Of a DNA stretch of 64,000 bases, positions 33,790 to 42,042 are shown piece by piece. How positions within the stretch are numbered: position 1 is the first letter of the stretch; each line of letters starts with the position of its first letter. The notes under the pieces were generated by a model, which had not been told where the DNA came from, did no database searches, and saw only the letters and a program-made list of their open reading frames with translations. Where the stretch lies: positions 558,001-622,000 of the forward strand of contig NZ_CP159831.1 in NCBI RefSeq assembly GCF_047730075.1. Reading direction: 5' to 3'. The stretch comes from Njordibacter sp905182035. GTDB lineage: Bacteria > Pseudomonadota > Gammaproteobacteria > Pseudomonadales > Balneatricaceae. A program made the position numbers and the translations under genes.

Positions 33790-33865
33790 AAAAAGTAGGG
33801 TGTTAGTGGTTGATAAAACCGTGGCCCATGTGATGGTAACATATGCCTTATCTGTCAAAACATAA
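33790..33865 (+). pseudogene. Decayed copy of the 3' end of the PaaI-type thioesterase gene
   Basis: The frame from 33821 reads VAHVMVTYALSVKT then TAA (33863-33865), against VAHVMGTYALPAKT then TAA at the end of the thioesterase gene at 16390-16434. Sixteen bases (33821-33836) are identical to 16390-16405, and similarity continues to the stop codon with scattered changes. Upstream, AAAGTAGGG (33792-33800) also matches 16327-16335, after a deletion of about 35 bases. The fragment has no start and cannot be functional. It marks the right edge of the catabolic block. Confidence 0.75.
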
Positions 33866-34047
33866 GTTCCAAAGTGGTTAATACCACAAACTACTTTATG
33901 CCTTGTGAGGCTAAAGTCGCGAACTAGGACAACTCCTAATACATGTCCGCAAGGTGGCTGACTTAGATGGCTTGGGTCGACTACACGAAAAAATTACCGT
34001 GGCCTAGCGAGTGCGTAAAAGTCATCCAGCCAGCGTAGGCCTGGGGT
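33866..34047. other. Non-coding stretch with a possible second gene relic
   Basis: This stretch follows the thioesterase relic, between it and the convergent carboxypeptidase gene. On the plus strand, 33951-34004 translates to KVADLDGLGRLHEKITVA before a TAG, and the same frame continues protein-like to about 34050. I cannot assign a family; no intact gene is present. A small inverted repeat (TGGTTAATACCA) lies at 33875-33886. Confidence 0.3.
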
Positions 34048-35181
34048 TTATCTTAGTTCATTTACCACAGCTAACATGGCAGGTAACAGGGCTGCTCCGA
34101 TGTCACTGCTGCGTTGTGCAGACCAACCGTGTGTTGCATCTGGTAGATTAAAGTTGTCGATAAAAGGCATCTCTAAGGTTAGCGATAAACAGTTATAGGT
34201 TTGGCCAACGGAGGCGCTAGCTAAAGAGAGGTTAGCTTGGCCTGGCAGGTCTGTGTCGTAGCCGTGTACTGTTTGGTAATCTGGATTGCTGATGAGAAGC
34301 TGTTGTTTGAAGTCTGCTTCTAGCTTAGCAAGTCTTGGACTGTATGCTGGAATACCTTGGTTATCTACTAAGAAAACGTAAGGGATTTCTTCGTCGCCGT
34401 GACAATCGATAAAAAGATCTACACCAGTCTCACGCATTTTCTGTTGTGTTAAAAATACTTCTGGGCTGCGCTCCATGGTGGCATCTATCCATTCACGGTT
34501 AAGGTTAACACCTACTGCGTTAGTCCGCAGGTGGCCACGTACACTGCCGTCTGGGTTCATGTTGGGGATAATATAGAATACAGCATCTTTGAGTAGCTTA
34601 CGGCCACAGGCATCATTTGGGTCTAGTAGTTTTTGCAATAACCCTTCTATAGCAAATTCGGCCATGGTTTCGCCTGGGTGTTGGCGAGCAGTGAGCCAGA
34701 TTTTACGCTTTTGTGTCGATGCATCTCCGATAGTAAGTAGGCTTAAAGGCCTGCCATCTAAGCTGTTACCAATGGTGGCCAGAGTGCAAATGTCGCTGGT
34801 TTGCGCCCAACCAATAAGGTCCTGATGCCGTTCCCATGAGTAAGGTGTAAAGTAGCTATACCAAACCAAGTCATGCTCGGGTGCGTGGTTAAATATAAGG
34901 CAGCCGTCTTCATAACATGTGGGCACCCTAAACCACTCTTCTCTGTCATAGGAAGCTACTACTTGAAAATACTGCCAGCCTTCAGCAAAAGCTGCGCCTG
35001 CGGCATTGATAAGGCTTAGTTTTAATTCGTCTCTATCCTTAGCGCCAGCAATACTAAAGTGAAACCACTGATAGAAATCCGACTGGTTATCATGACGTAT
35101 AGCTAACTCGATAGGGTTGCTTTGAAGATTAATGACCTCAATGTTGCCGCTATCAAATTGGCTGTTAATGTGAAGTATCAT
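34048..35181 (-). CDS. M14-type cytosolic zinc carboxypeptidase (CCP-like)
   Basis: This 377-residue metallopeptidase has an N-terminal beta-sandwich domain (about 1-125, ending YSYFTPYSWERHQDLIGWAQ) and the catalytic domain. The zinc ligands His and Glu are in ARQHPGETMAEFAIEGLL and the third ligand is likely the His in LFIDCHGDEEIPYVFLVD. NPDGSVRGHLRTNAVGVNLNREW carries the substrate-carboxylate arginines, and the catalytic Glu is in LSLTLEMPF. Bacterial members of this 'M14-like, N-terminal domain' group are cytosolic; the peptide substrate is unknown. No signal peptide is visible. It is a single gene between the catabolic block and the tRNA cluster. Confidence 0.87.
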   Translation of the reverse strand: MILHINSQFDSGNIEVINLQSNPIELAIRHDNQSDFYQWFHFSIAGAKDRDELKLSLINAAGAAFAEGWQYFQVVASYDREEWFRVPTCYEDGCLIFNHAPEHDLVWYSYFTPYSWERHQDLIGWAQTSDICTLATIGNSLDGRPLSLLTIGDASTQKRKIWLTARQHPGETMAEFAIEGLLQKLLDPNDACGRKLLKDAVFYIIPNMNPDGSVRGHLRTNAVGVNLNREWIDATMERSPEVFLTQQKMRETGVDLFIDCHGDEEIPYVFLVDNQGIPAYSPRLAKLEADFKQQLLISNPDYQTVHGYDTDLPGQANLSLASASVGQTYNCLSLTLEMPFIDNFNLPDATHGWSAQRSSDIGAALLPAMLAVVNELR

Positions 35182-35504
35182 GATAGGTTCCTTTATATAA
35201 GACCACTTGAGTCTGGGTTATGGGGTTCGGCGCAAGGTGGCAGGCAAGTCTGTGCTTGGTGGCTATTCGCCTTTGACCGTAGCAGGCCTCAAAGCCCTTA
35301 GGGTGTCGTTCTTGTAAGCTGTAACCCTGATGGGTAGGGTTGGGGTTAGGTATATCACCTGCGAGCTTGTGGTGCCCAATAAAGTTCATGCTAAATGCTG
35401 CTGAAGATAACTCGAGTAAGCATTACTCTAGACAAATTTAAGCTTAATCTCAATCGAAAAAATCATAGCGATGAAACCAATAGTGGGTGACAGAAAACAA
35501 CGAA
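35182..35504. other. 323-bp gap between carboxypeptidase and tRNA-Gln
   Basis: No gene supported. It contains a G-rich tract at 35332-35350 (GGGTAGGGTTGGGGTTAGG) with three to four G-runs on the plus strand, possibly able to form a short G-quadruplex. A 74-codon open frame on the minus strand (35165-35389) has no recognisable similarity or ribosome-binding site. The promoter of the carboxypeptidase gene should lie near 35190-35240. Confidence 0.4.
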
Positions 35505-35579
35505 TGGCTGGGATAGCAGGATTCGAACCTGCGCATGACGAGATCAAAACCCGTTGCCTTACCGCTTGGCGATATCCCA
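35505..35579 (-). tRNA. tRNA-Gln (TTG anticodon)
   Basis: The minus strand reads TGGGATATCGCCAAGCGGTA and continues to an encoded CCA. The acceptor stem TGGGATA/TATCCCA, the T-arm GGTTCGAATCC and the anticodon TTG in GTTTTGATC are all present. The 75 nt including CCA are identical to the copy at 39287-39361. It lies just 3' of tRNA-Met on the same strand, probably co-transcribed. Confidence 0.95.
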
Positions 35580-35604
35580 GAAATGTCCAAAAGACGGATC
35601 AAAA

Positions 35605-35681
35605 TGGTGGCTATGACTAGATTCGAACTAGTGACCCCATCATTATGAGTGATGTGCTCTAACCAGCTGAGCTACATAGCC
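35605..35681 (-). tRNA. tRNA-Met (CAT anticodon, elongator)
   Basis: The minus-strand cloverleaf starts GGCTATGTAGCTCAGCTGGT with anticodon loop CTCATAA and ends with CCA (77 nt). The D-arm and TTCGAAT T-loop are canonical. The first acceptor pair is G-C, unlike initiator tRNA, so this is the elongator form. Confidence 0.95.
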
Positions 35682-35772
35682 ATTTTAATCATTCTCAAGC
35701 ACAGTGGCTGCACTTGAGGACGCGAATTATTCCTTGTTTTGTGAGTGCTGTCAACACCCACAATCAAAGCTT

Positions 35773-36864
35773 TTACACATTAAATCGGAAGTGCACTACA
35801 TCACCGTCTTTTACTCGGTATTCTTTGCCTTCCAAGCGCCATTTCCCAGCTTCTTTGGCGCCTTGTTCGCCGTTACCAGTAATAAAATCATTATAACTAA
35901 CAACTTCAGCACGGATAAAACCCTTTTCAAAATCCGTGTGGATCACGCCAGCTGCTTGAGGTGCCGTAGCATTTTGCTTGACAGTCCAGGCGCGTACTTC
36001 TTTAACGCCTGCGGTAAAGTAGGTTTGTAAGCTAAGTAGTTCATAACCTGCGCGAATCACACGATCTAAGCCAGGCTCTGTCATGCCAATGTCAGACAAA
36101 AACTCACGTTTGTCTTCATCATCTAGCTCACTAACTTCGGCTTCAATTTGGTTACAGATAGCCACTACTTTAGCGCCTTCCACAGCGGCAAAGGTGTTTA
36201 CTGCATCTAGATGAGGGTTGTCTTGAAAGCCATCGTCAGCGACGTTGGCAATGTACATGGTGGGTTTGCTAGTTAGCAGGTGAAAGCCCTTTACCATTGC
36301 TAGTTCGTCGTCGTTTAAGTCTAGGGTACGCACTGCAATACCTTCACTTAGTGGGCCCGCCAGCTTTTCTAAAAACGCCATGGTGGCTTGGGCTTCTTTG
36401 TCACCGGTGCGGGCAACACGATGCACGCGAGCTTTTTGCTTTTCTACAGAATCTAAGTCAGCCAAGGCCAATTCCATGTTGATGATGCCAATGTCGTCGA
36501 TTGGGTCAATACGGTTAGAGACATGAATTACGTTATCATCTTCAAAGCAGCGCACAACGTGGGCGATGGCGTCTGTTTCACGGATGTTAGCCAAAAACTT
36601 GTTACCCAACCCTTCCCCTTTAGATGCACCCTCCACCAAACCTGCAATGTCCACAAATTCCATGGTGGTGGGCAGGACGCGTTCTGGTTCAACGATAGCA
36701 GCCAAGGCTTGTAAACGTGGGTCTGGCATTGCCACAACACCAGCGTTTGGCTCGATGGTGCAGAATGGAAAGTTCTCAGCGCTAATGCCGGCTTTGGTAA
36801 GGGCATTAAAGAGAGTGGATTTGCCAACGTTAGGTAGGCCTACAATGCCGCAATTGAATCCCAT
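35773..36864 (-). CDS. ychF: Redox-regulated ATPase YchF (Obg family)
   Basis: This is the 363-residue universally conserved P-loop ATPase that binds ribosomes and modulates translation and the oxidative stress response. The Walker A GLPNVGKST lies at residues 9-17. The switch region VDIAGLVEGASKGEGLGN follows, the NKxD-equivalent is the NxxE-type specificity motif (CNQIEAEVSEL), and the C-terminal TGS domain ends GKEYRVKDGDVVHFRFNV. It is the last gene of the minus-strand block prs-rplY-pth-ychF, 36 bp after pth, the classic order. Confidence 0.97.
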   Translation of the reverse strand: MGFNCGIVGLPNVGKSTLFNALTKAGISAENFPFCTIEPNAGVVAMPDPRLQALAAIVEPERVLPTTMEFVDIAGLVEGASKGEGLGNKFLANIRETDAIAHVVRCFEDDNVIHVSNRIDPIDDIGIINMELALADLDSVEKQKARVHRVARTGDKEAQATMAFLEKLAGPLSEGIAVRTLDLNDDELAMVKGFHLLTSKPTMYIANVADDGFQDNPHLDAVNTFAAVEGAKVVAICNQIEAEVSELDDEDKREFLSDIGMTEPGLDRVIRAGYELLSLQTYFTAGVKEVRAWTVKQNATAPQAAGVIHTDFEKGFIRAEVVSYNDFITGNGEQGAKEAGKWRLEGKEYRVKDGDVVHFRFNV

Positions 36865-36900
36865 GGGATACCTCTAGTAATTTTAATTAGACCACTTTTT

Positions 36901-37497
36901 TCAGGTCGTGTGCAGGTTGTTCATGGCTTTTTGCCATTGCCCAGATATGGCCTCTGGCATAACTTTTATTGCCTTGTCCATGGAATCCTGGGTGCTAATA
37001 CGTTCTTCAAGGGGCGCTTTTTTTAATACGTAATTGGTCACTAACTTGGCATTGCCAGGGTGGCCTATTCCTATACGTAAGCGATGAAAATTCTTGTCGC
37101 CACTACGCTTGCTAATAATATCTCGCAATCCATTATGACCGCCATGGCCACCACCTAGTTTGAGACGTGCTGTGCCTGGCGGCAAGTCCAGCTCGTCATG
37201 GGCTACGAGGATGTTTTCTGTGTCGATTTTATAGAAGCTACACAGAGCTTGTACAGCCTGCCCACTTAAATTCATAAAGGTATTAGGGACGAGTAGGTGT
37301 ACTTTGTGCCCAGCTACGAACCCTTGACCATAATCACCAAAAAAACGTTTTTCTGTGGTCAAGCTAATGCCTTCTTCTTTAGCTAACTTCACCAGCCAGT
37401 CTTGGCCTGCATTGTGTCGAGTTTGATCATATGTGGCGCCAGGATTGCCTAGACCAACAATAAGTTTGATGGGTACATCGGGTATAGAATTGGACAT
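36901..37497 (-). CDS. pth: Peptidyl-tRNA hydrolase
   Basis: This 198-residue enzyme releases peptides from peptidyl-tRNA dropped by ribosomes. The conserved IVGLGNPGATYDQTRHNAGQ carries the catalytic His28; NTFMNLSGQAV, AHDELDLPPG (catalytic Asp) and GGHGGHNGLRDI follow. Length is normal for the family. It lies downstream of the rplY terminator hairpin, so read-through or its own promoter must drive it; ychF follows after 36 bp. Confidence 0.97.
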   Translation of the reverse strand: MSNSIPDVPIKLIVGLGNPGATYDQTRHNAGQDWLVKLAKEEGISLTTEKRFFGDYGQGFVAGHKVHLLVPNTFMNLSGQAVQALCSFYKIDTENILVAHDELDLPPGTARLKLGGGHGGHNGLRDIISKRSGDKNFHRLRIGIGHPGNAKLVTNYVLKKAPLEERISTQDSMDKAIKVMPEAISGQWQKAMNNLHTT

Positions 37498-37514
37498 AGT
37501 CCCAGGGCTCCAAA

Positions 37515-37549
37515 TAAAAACGCCCTTGTTAAATGAATAACAAAGGCGC
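37515..37549 (-). terminator. Rho-independent terminator after rplY
   Basis: Read on the minus strand, the arms GCGCCTTTGTTA and TAACAAGGGCG pair with one mismatch around a 6-nt loop and are followed by TTTTTATTT. It would end or attenuate transcription from prs-rplY before pth. Confidence 0.8.
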
Positions 37550-37577
37550 TTATTACAACAACTAAGCGGTGCTAGTT

Positions 37578-38168
37578 TTAGCTGCCTTTGCTGCCAGTAA
37601 TAGTAGCAATCGCTTGGTCGTGGTCATCACCTAGGCGCAGAGCGCGAACAGTAACGCCCTTTGGTAGTTGAATATCTGAAAGGTGAACAATGCCACCAAT
37701 AGCCACATCTTGCATGTCTACGGTGACAAATTCCGGCAAATTAGCCGCCAAACAGGTGATTTCAACTTCGCTTTGAGCGTGAGATACCGTGCCGCCACTG
37801 ATCTTAATGGCAGGAGCAGTAGCTTCGTTCAAAAATTTGATAGGAACCAAGATGTGTATTATGTTGGACTTAGTGACACGCAAGAAATCAACGTGTTGAA
37901 TTTCTTGTTTGGCTGGGTGGCGCTGCAGATCCTTAACGATAACTGGCTCATCTTTGCCACCAATGTTTAGAGTGATCACAGAGCTGTAAAAGCCAGCTGT
38001 TTCAGAAGCTTTCCAAAGGTCTTTGTGAACCAAAGTGATGGATTGAGGCTTCTTGTTTTTTGCACCACCGAAAACGATAGCAGGTGTGCCACCAGTTAGA
38101 CGACGTAGGCGGCGGCTCGCACCTTTCCCCAAGTCATCACGGGCTTCAGCATTTAGAGAGATAGACAT
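37578..38168 (-). CDS. rplY: 50S ribosomal protein L25/CTC
   Basis: This 196-residue long-form (CTC) L25 binds 5S rRNA. The N-terminal L25 domain includes LNAEARDDLGKGASRRLRRL and the PAIVFGG motif. A C-terminal beta-domain follows (FVTVDMQDVAIGGIVHLSDI, QLPKGVTVRAL). The start is set at ATG 38168, with AAGGAAAG upstream; the extra 15 residues of the longer frame are not conserved. It stands between prs and pth, as in most gammaproteobacteria. Confidence 0.95.
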   Translation of the reverse strand: MSISLNAEARDDLGKGASRRLRRLTGGTPAIVFGGAKNKKPQSITLVHKDLWKASETAGFYSSVITLNIGGKDEPVIVKDLQRHPAKQEIQHVDFLRVTKSNIIHILVPIKFLNEATAPAIKISGGTVSHAQSEVEITCLAANLPEFVTVDMQDVAIGGIVHLSDIQLPKGVTVRALRLGDDHDQAIATITGSKGS

Positions 38169-38278
38169 TTGTCTTTCCTTATATATTGTCCTGGGCACTT
38201 GCGACCGGTGCACGGTAGGACGGTTAAAATGACCTAATAAAAGGCCGTTAATACTAGCGTGAGGTTTGCAGCCTAATT

Positions 38279-39223
38279 CTAGGTGCGAAACATCGCGCTA
38301 ATGGATTCTTCGTTGCAAACGCGACGTACTGACTCGGCTAATAAGTCGGCCATAGTCAGTTGACGAATGCTTTTACAGGCCTTGCTGGCATCTGATAGTG
38401 GAATAGTGTCGGTTACTACCAATTCGTCCAGAGAAGAGTTAGTGATGTTGTCTACTGCAGGTCCAGATAATACTGGATGGGTTGCATAGGCAATTACGCG
38501 CTTGGCACCATTGGCCTTGAGTGCGTCAGCTGCTTTGCACAAGGTGCCAGCAGTGTCGCACATATCATCAACCAAGATGCAGGTACGGTCTGTAACGTCA
38601 CCAATAATGTTCATAACTTCAGATTCGTTAGCCTTTTCACGTCGTTTGTCGATAATGGCCAAATCTGTATTTAGCTGCTTAGCCACTGCACGGGCACGTA
38701 TTACGCCACCGACATCTGGAGAAACAACCAATGGGTGGTCGTAATTTTGGTTGGTTATTTCGTCCAACAACACAGGAGAACCAAACACGTTGTCTACTGG
38801 GATGTCAAAAAATCCTTGAATCTGTTCGGCGTGTAAATCAACAGTCAATACACGGTCAATGCCAGAACGAGCCATCATGTTAGCCACAACACGGGCGCTT
38901 ATAGGTACACGTGCAGAGCGAGGACGACGATCTTGGCGTGCATAACCAAAGTAAGGTACCACGGCAGTTACACGAGCAGCGGAAGCTCGGCGCATGGCAT
39001 CAGCCATCAAGATGAGTTCCATTAAATTAGAGTTGGTGGGTGCGCAGGTAGGTTGGATGATAAATACATCCTTGCCACGCACGTCTTCCAGCAATTCAAT
39101 AGCACATTCCCCATCACTAAAGGTTGACACCTTAGCTTTGCCTAGGGGAACACCTAAGCGATCTACAACCATTTTAGCTAACGCTGGATGAGCACTACCG
39201 GTAAAAACTTTCAGTTTTGACAC
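38279..39223 (-). CDS. prs: Ribose-phosphate pyrophosphokinase
   Basis: This 314-residue enzyme makes PRPP from ribose 5-phosphate and ATP for nucleotide, His and Trp synthesis. Motifs: FSDGECAIELLEDVRGKDVF near the N-terminus, YFGYARQDRRPRSARVPISA (flexible ATP loop), and the PRPP-binding CILVDDMCDTAGTLCKAADA. Length is typical. A tRNA-Gln gene lies just upstream on the same strand. The usual neighbour ispE is missing from between lolB and this tRNA. Confidence 0.97.
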   Translation of the reverse strand: MSKLKVFTGSAHPALAKMVVDRLGVPLGKAKVSTFSDGECAIELLEDVRGKDVFIIQPTCAPTNSNLMELILMADAMRRASAARVTAVVPYFGYARQDRRPRSARVPISARVVANMMARSGIDRVLTVDLHAEQIQGFFDIPVDNVFGSPVLLDEITNQNYDHPLVVSPDVGGVIRARAVAKQLNTDLAIIDKRREKANESEVMNIIGDVTDRTCILVDDMCDTAGTLCKAADALKANGAKRVIAYATHPVLSGPAVDNITNSSLDELVVTDTIPLSDASKACKSIRQLTMADLLAESVRRVCNEESISAMFRT

Positions 39224-39286
39224 CTTGGGGCACCTATGCTTTTGCAGTTATAGTAAGACGCAAACCTATGTCTGCGTCGGAGAATA

Positions 39287-39361
39287 TGGCTGGGATAGCA
39301 GGATTCGAACCTGCGCATGACGAGATCAAAACCCGTTGCCTTACCGCTTGGCGATATCCCA
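39287..39361 (-). tRNA. tRNA-Gln (TTG anticodon), second copy
   Basis: All 75 nt are identical to the tRNA-Gln at 35505-35579, including the encoded CCA; a few flanking bases (CCAGAAAT after the 5' end) also match. Here it sits between lolB and prs, the ancestral location in Pseudomonas-type genomes. Confidence 0.95.
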
Positions 39362-39420
39362 GAAATTTCAGGCGCATATTTTCTCGGAAATAGCCTCTTA
39401 TGTCAACCTAATTCGAGCCT

Positions 39421-40107
39421 TTACTCTGGGCTCGGAATGGGCGCAAAGCTAGGGTTAAGACGAGGAAATGGGAACAGGTTAAACCAGCTTTTTAGCACCA
39501 AAACGAGACGTATATCGGTACCGATGATTTCAATTTTCTTGGGCATAGGTAAGCCGGTCACTTTGCTATAGGAGTGGTATGTCACCTGCCAACCCGCCTG
39601 TTCTATGGTGGCTGCTTCGCCTTCTGAATTATAGGAGACTTTTGCGCGGGTATCGGGATGCGGAATACCTCTAGCCCAGTACCTTAGTTCCTGCATGGGG
39701 AAGTGCCAACCAAATTCTTGTTTAAACAAAGCCTCTATTGATTCTGCCTCTACCTGACCTTTGCTGCTGGTGGCAATGGCAAGGCCTGGGCTGCCTTCTA
39801 TGTGCAGCTGACCGCTCCCCAAAGGCCCATTAATTAACAAATCAAAATAGGCGGATCTTTGGCGCCACGTAAGTAAACCGGAGTTATTTTTATCATTGGC
39901 ATAGACCGCCAATTTACCTTCTACATCCCATTGTACAAGTTTTGCTAGTTCCGCTTGTTTGTATGAAAAAGGTGCGTAAGCATGGCTTGGTATCGGTGGG
40001 TTTTTAGTTGCAGGTGCCGTACTACAGGCAGCTATGGCTATGCATATTATTCCTAAGGAAGTTAATTGTCTGAGACTTTTAAAATGGCTAGTCGCTTTGG
40101 AATTCAT
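39421..40107 (-). CDS. lolB: Outer-membrane lipoprotein insertase LolB
   Basis: This 228-residue lipoprotein receives lipoproteins from LolA and inserts them into the outer membrane. The signal peptide ends in a lipobox (IAIAAC, Cys28 from ATG 40107). The LolB body shows WDVEGKLAVYANDKNNSGLLTW, INGPLGSGQLHIEG and GWQVTYHSYSKVTGLPMPKK. ATG 40107 overlaps the TPR gene by 20 bp and is preferred over 40143. The C-terminus carries an extra Pro-rich tail after the family end. Normally ispE follows directly; here only 59 bp separate lolB from tRNA-Gln. Confidence 0.9.
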   Translation of the reverse strand: MNSKATSHFKSLRQLTSLGIICIAIAACSTAPATKNPPIPSHAYAPFSYKQAELAKLVQWDVEGKLAVYANDKNNSGLLTWRQRSAYFDLLINGPLGSGQLHIEGSPGLAIATSSKGQVEAESIEALFKQEFGWHFPMQELRYWARGIPHPDTRAKVSYNSEGEAATIEQAGWQVTYHSYSKVTGLPMPKKIEIIGTDIRLVLVLKSWFNLFPFPRLNPSFAPIPSPE

Positions 40108-41827
40108 TTTGTGCGTCCAATATGGCTTGTTTAATAAGGGCATTATCTGGATCCCGGCTTAGGGCCAGATTCCATATTTTAAAGGCGCCTTCTGTGTCTC
40201 CAAGAGCCCATTTTACTACGCCCAAGTGTGCGGCTATTTCGGCCGCTGGCATTATATCATAGGCCTTGGTAAGCAAGGTTAGAGATTGTCGTAAGTGTCC
40301 TAGGCGATAACTAACCCAGCCTAGGCTGTCGATTATAGCCGCATTATTTGGCTCATATGCTAACGCCTTGCGAATTAATAATTCTGCTTTTTTTAGCTTA
40401 ACGCCCTGCTCAGCATAGGCATAACCCAAGGCATTGAGTGCGTTTATGTGATTAGGTTCTATGTCAATAATGCGCTGAAACATCATCTCAGTGGTGTTGA
40501 ACTGATGCAGGGATTGCGCGAGTATGGCATAACCATAGAGTAGTGGGATATTATTAGGATATTCTTGCAGTGCCTCTTGGTAAGACAGTGCGGCGGATGC
40601 AGTGTCGCCTATGTCTTGCAAATATTGGGTTTCTAAGACGAAAATTTCTGCAATTAAATCTTGGTTCTGGTGCCGAAGTCGATGAAAATAGACCTCTCTT
40701 TGGTCGTTATCTGGGTTTTCTAAGTCAAGCAGCAGGGTGAAGGCATTTAATCGATCTGATCCTTTCGTGACTTGGTGAAAATAACCTAAAGCTTGCGCTT
40801 GTAAATCTTGACGCAGGGCGCTGAGACCCATGTAGTAATAAGCACTATGGCTTTCTGGGTCTAGTTCGATCACTTGTTGTAGATGTGTGTACACCGCATC
40901 ATAATGATGATTCTCGTAGGCTAGAAGGCCTGCAGAATATCTGTAACTAAGGTCTTCAGGGTAGCGCCTTGTTAGCTCATCGAAATATTCGTACGCCCGC
41001 TGGTACTGAGCCATTAACGTAAGCACCTGAGCATGCAAAGTAATCAAATGCCGTGGTGCCTGTTTTAATGGTTGAGTGTATTGGCTTAAGTAAGTATCTG
41101 CAGCTTCGATTTGTTGGCTTGCGAGTAATAGTTCTCCATAAACAACTTGTGCTTGCAGGTAGTGAGTATCCAGTGCCAACGCTTTGCCTATGTATATGAT
41201 AGCAGTGTCAATCTGCTCTGCGTTTTGCGCTAGCAATGCAAGAGAGTAAAGTAGCTGTTTGTGGTTGGGGTAGGTGTGTAACCATGATTCAAACGCTCGT
41301 TGCAAATCTGCTTGGGTGGAGGCCGGTTCATTAATGCTTAAGCTAGTCACATAGGCAAGGCCGCCACCACCTTTGCGTTTAAGCGCTTCCCCTAAGGCTT
41401 GCGTCGCTTGTTCAAATTCTCCGTTCAGACTTTCTGCTTGGGCGATGTATTGCCAGGGTAATGGGTCTAAGGGGGAGAGTTGGCTCCATAAAAGGCTAGC
41501 TTGTTTTAGCAAATCTGGATTTTGGGCAAATTGTGCCGAGTAAGTGGCACGCTTTGCCGTATCCAGATCTTGGGTTGATTGGGCTGCTGCAAGAAGATGT
41601 ATAGTGGCCTCTTCACTGTCCCCTCTTTGTAACGAAAATTCGCCAATTAAAAGGTGCGATAAGTTTGAACTGGTTAGGCTTTCTGCAGGGTGAGGTTGGG
41701 GTTGGTAACCCGTTTGTATTGGATTGCTGCAGCTCACAATCAAGGCGCAAGCTATCCCTACGCCAAGGTGGCGCAGGTGCAGCCAGTGGCAATTGAAGCG
41801 TGTATTAAAAGAAGAACGTGGCGACAA
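40088..41827 (-). CDS. Tetratricopeptide-repeat lipoprotein
   Basis: This 579-residue protein has a signal sequence and lipobox-like ending (ALIVSC). About ten TPR/TPR-like helical repeats run through the body, e.g. ALDTHYLQAQVVYGELLLAS, LSYRYSAGLLAYENHHYDAV, PNHINALNALGYAYAEQGVK and PNNAAIIDSLGWVSYRLGHL. Homologues stand beside lolB and hemA in many gammaproteobacteria, as here, and are thought to be outer-membrane scaffold proteins. It is divergent from hemA (215 bp gap) and overlaps lolB. Confidence 0.87.
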   Translation of the reverse strand: MSPRSSFNTRFNCHWLHLRHLGVGIACALIVSCSNPIQTGYQPQPHPAESLTSSNLSHLLIGEFSLQRGDSEEATIHLLAAAQSTQDLDTAKRATYSAQFAQNPDLLKQASLLWSQLSPLDPLPWQYIAQAESLNGEFEQATQALGEALKRKGGGGLAYVTSLSINEPASTQADLQRAFESWLHTYPNHKQLLYSLALLAQNAEQIDTAIIYIGKALALDTHYLQAQVVYGELLLASQQIEAADTYLSQYTQPLKQAPRHLITLHAQVLTLMAQYQRAYEYFDELTRRYPEDLSYRYSAGLLAYENHHYDAVYTHLQQVIELDPESHSAYYYMGLSALRQDLQAQALGYFHQVTKGSDRLNAFTLLLDLENPDNDQREVYFHRLRHQNQDLIAEIFVLETQYLQDIGDTASAALSYQEALQEYPNNIPLLYGYAILAQSLHQFNTTEMMFQRIIDIEPNHINALNALGYAYAEQGVKLKKAELLIRKALAYEPNNAAIIDSLGWVSYRLGHLRQSLTLLTKAYDIMPAAEIAAHLGVVKWALGDTEGAFKIWNLALSRDPDNALIKQAILDAQNEFQSD

Positions 41828-41963
41828 AGTGAAGGTTCTTTGATGATACGATAATAATTAAGTGTAACAAATAATGTGATAATGTGAGGCCTTGAATTAG
41901 GTAAAAATTATGTCCAACGGGCTGCTATCTGTAAATAGCTGTTGAGTTAGCCATGCAGTTGGC

Positions 41964-41992
41964 TATGGGGGCGGTTAAGTTTCGGGTATAAT
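41964..41992 (+). promoter_or_regulatory. Probable hemA promoter
   Basis: TATAAT at 41987-41992 preceded by GGG lies 51 bp before the hemA ATG. No good -35 is seen at the ideal distance (TATGGG at 41964-41969), so it may depend on an activator or be intrinsically weak. Confidence 0.45.
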
Positions 41993-42042
41993 GTTGCCTT
42001 TAATAGCGTTTCGCAATTTTTTGGCACCTGCAGACCACCTCC

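Noticed and set aside
16027..33865. A classical integrative element with attL/attR sites
   Set aside because: No integrase, excisionase or mobilisation gene is present and the two thioesterase ends are too diverged for recent site-specific integration.
35165..35389. 74-codon open frame on the minus strand upstream of the carboxypeptidase gene
   Set aside because: No recognisable domain, no ribosome-binding site and overlap with the start of the carboxypeptidase gene; probably chance.
37201..37260. TGTACA in the pth region and TTGTACAAG in lolB as further LitR sites
   Set aside because: Single half-sites inside coding sequence without a symmetric partner; expected by chance.
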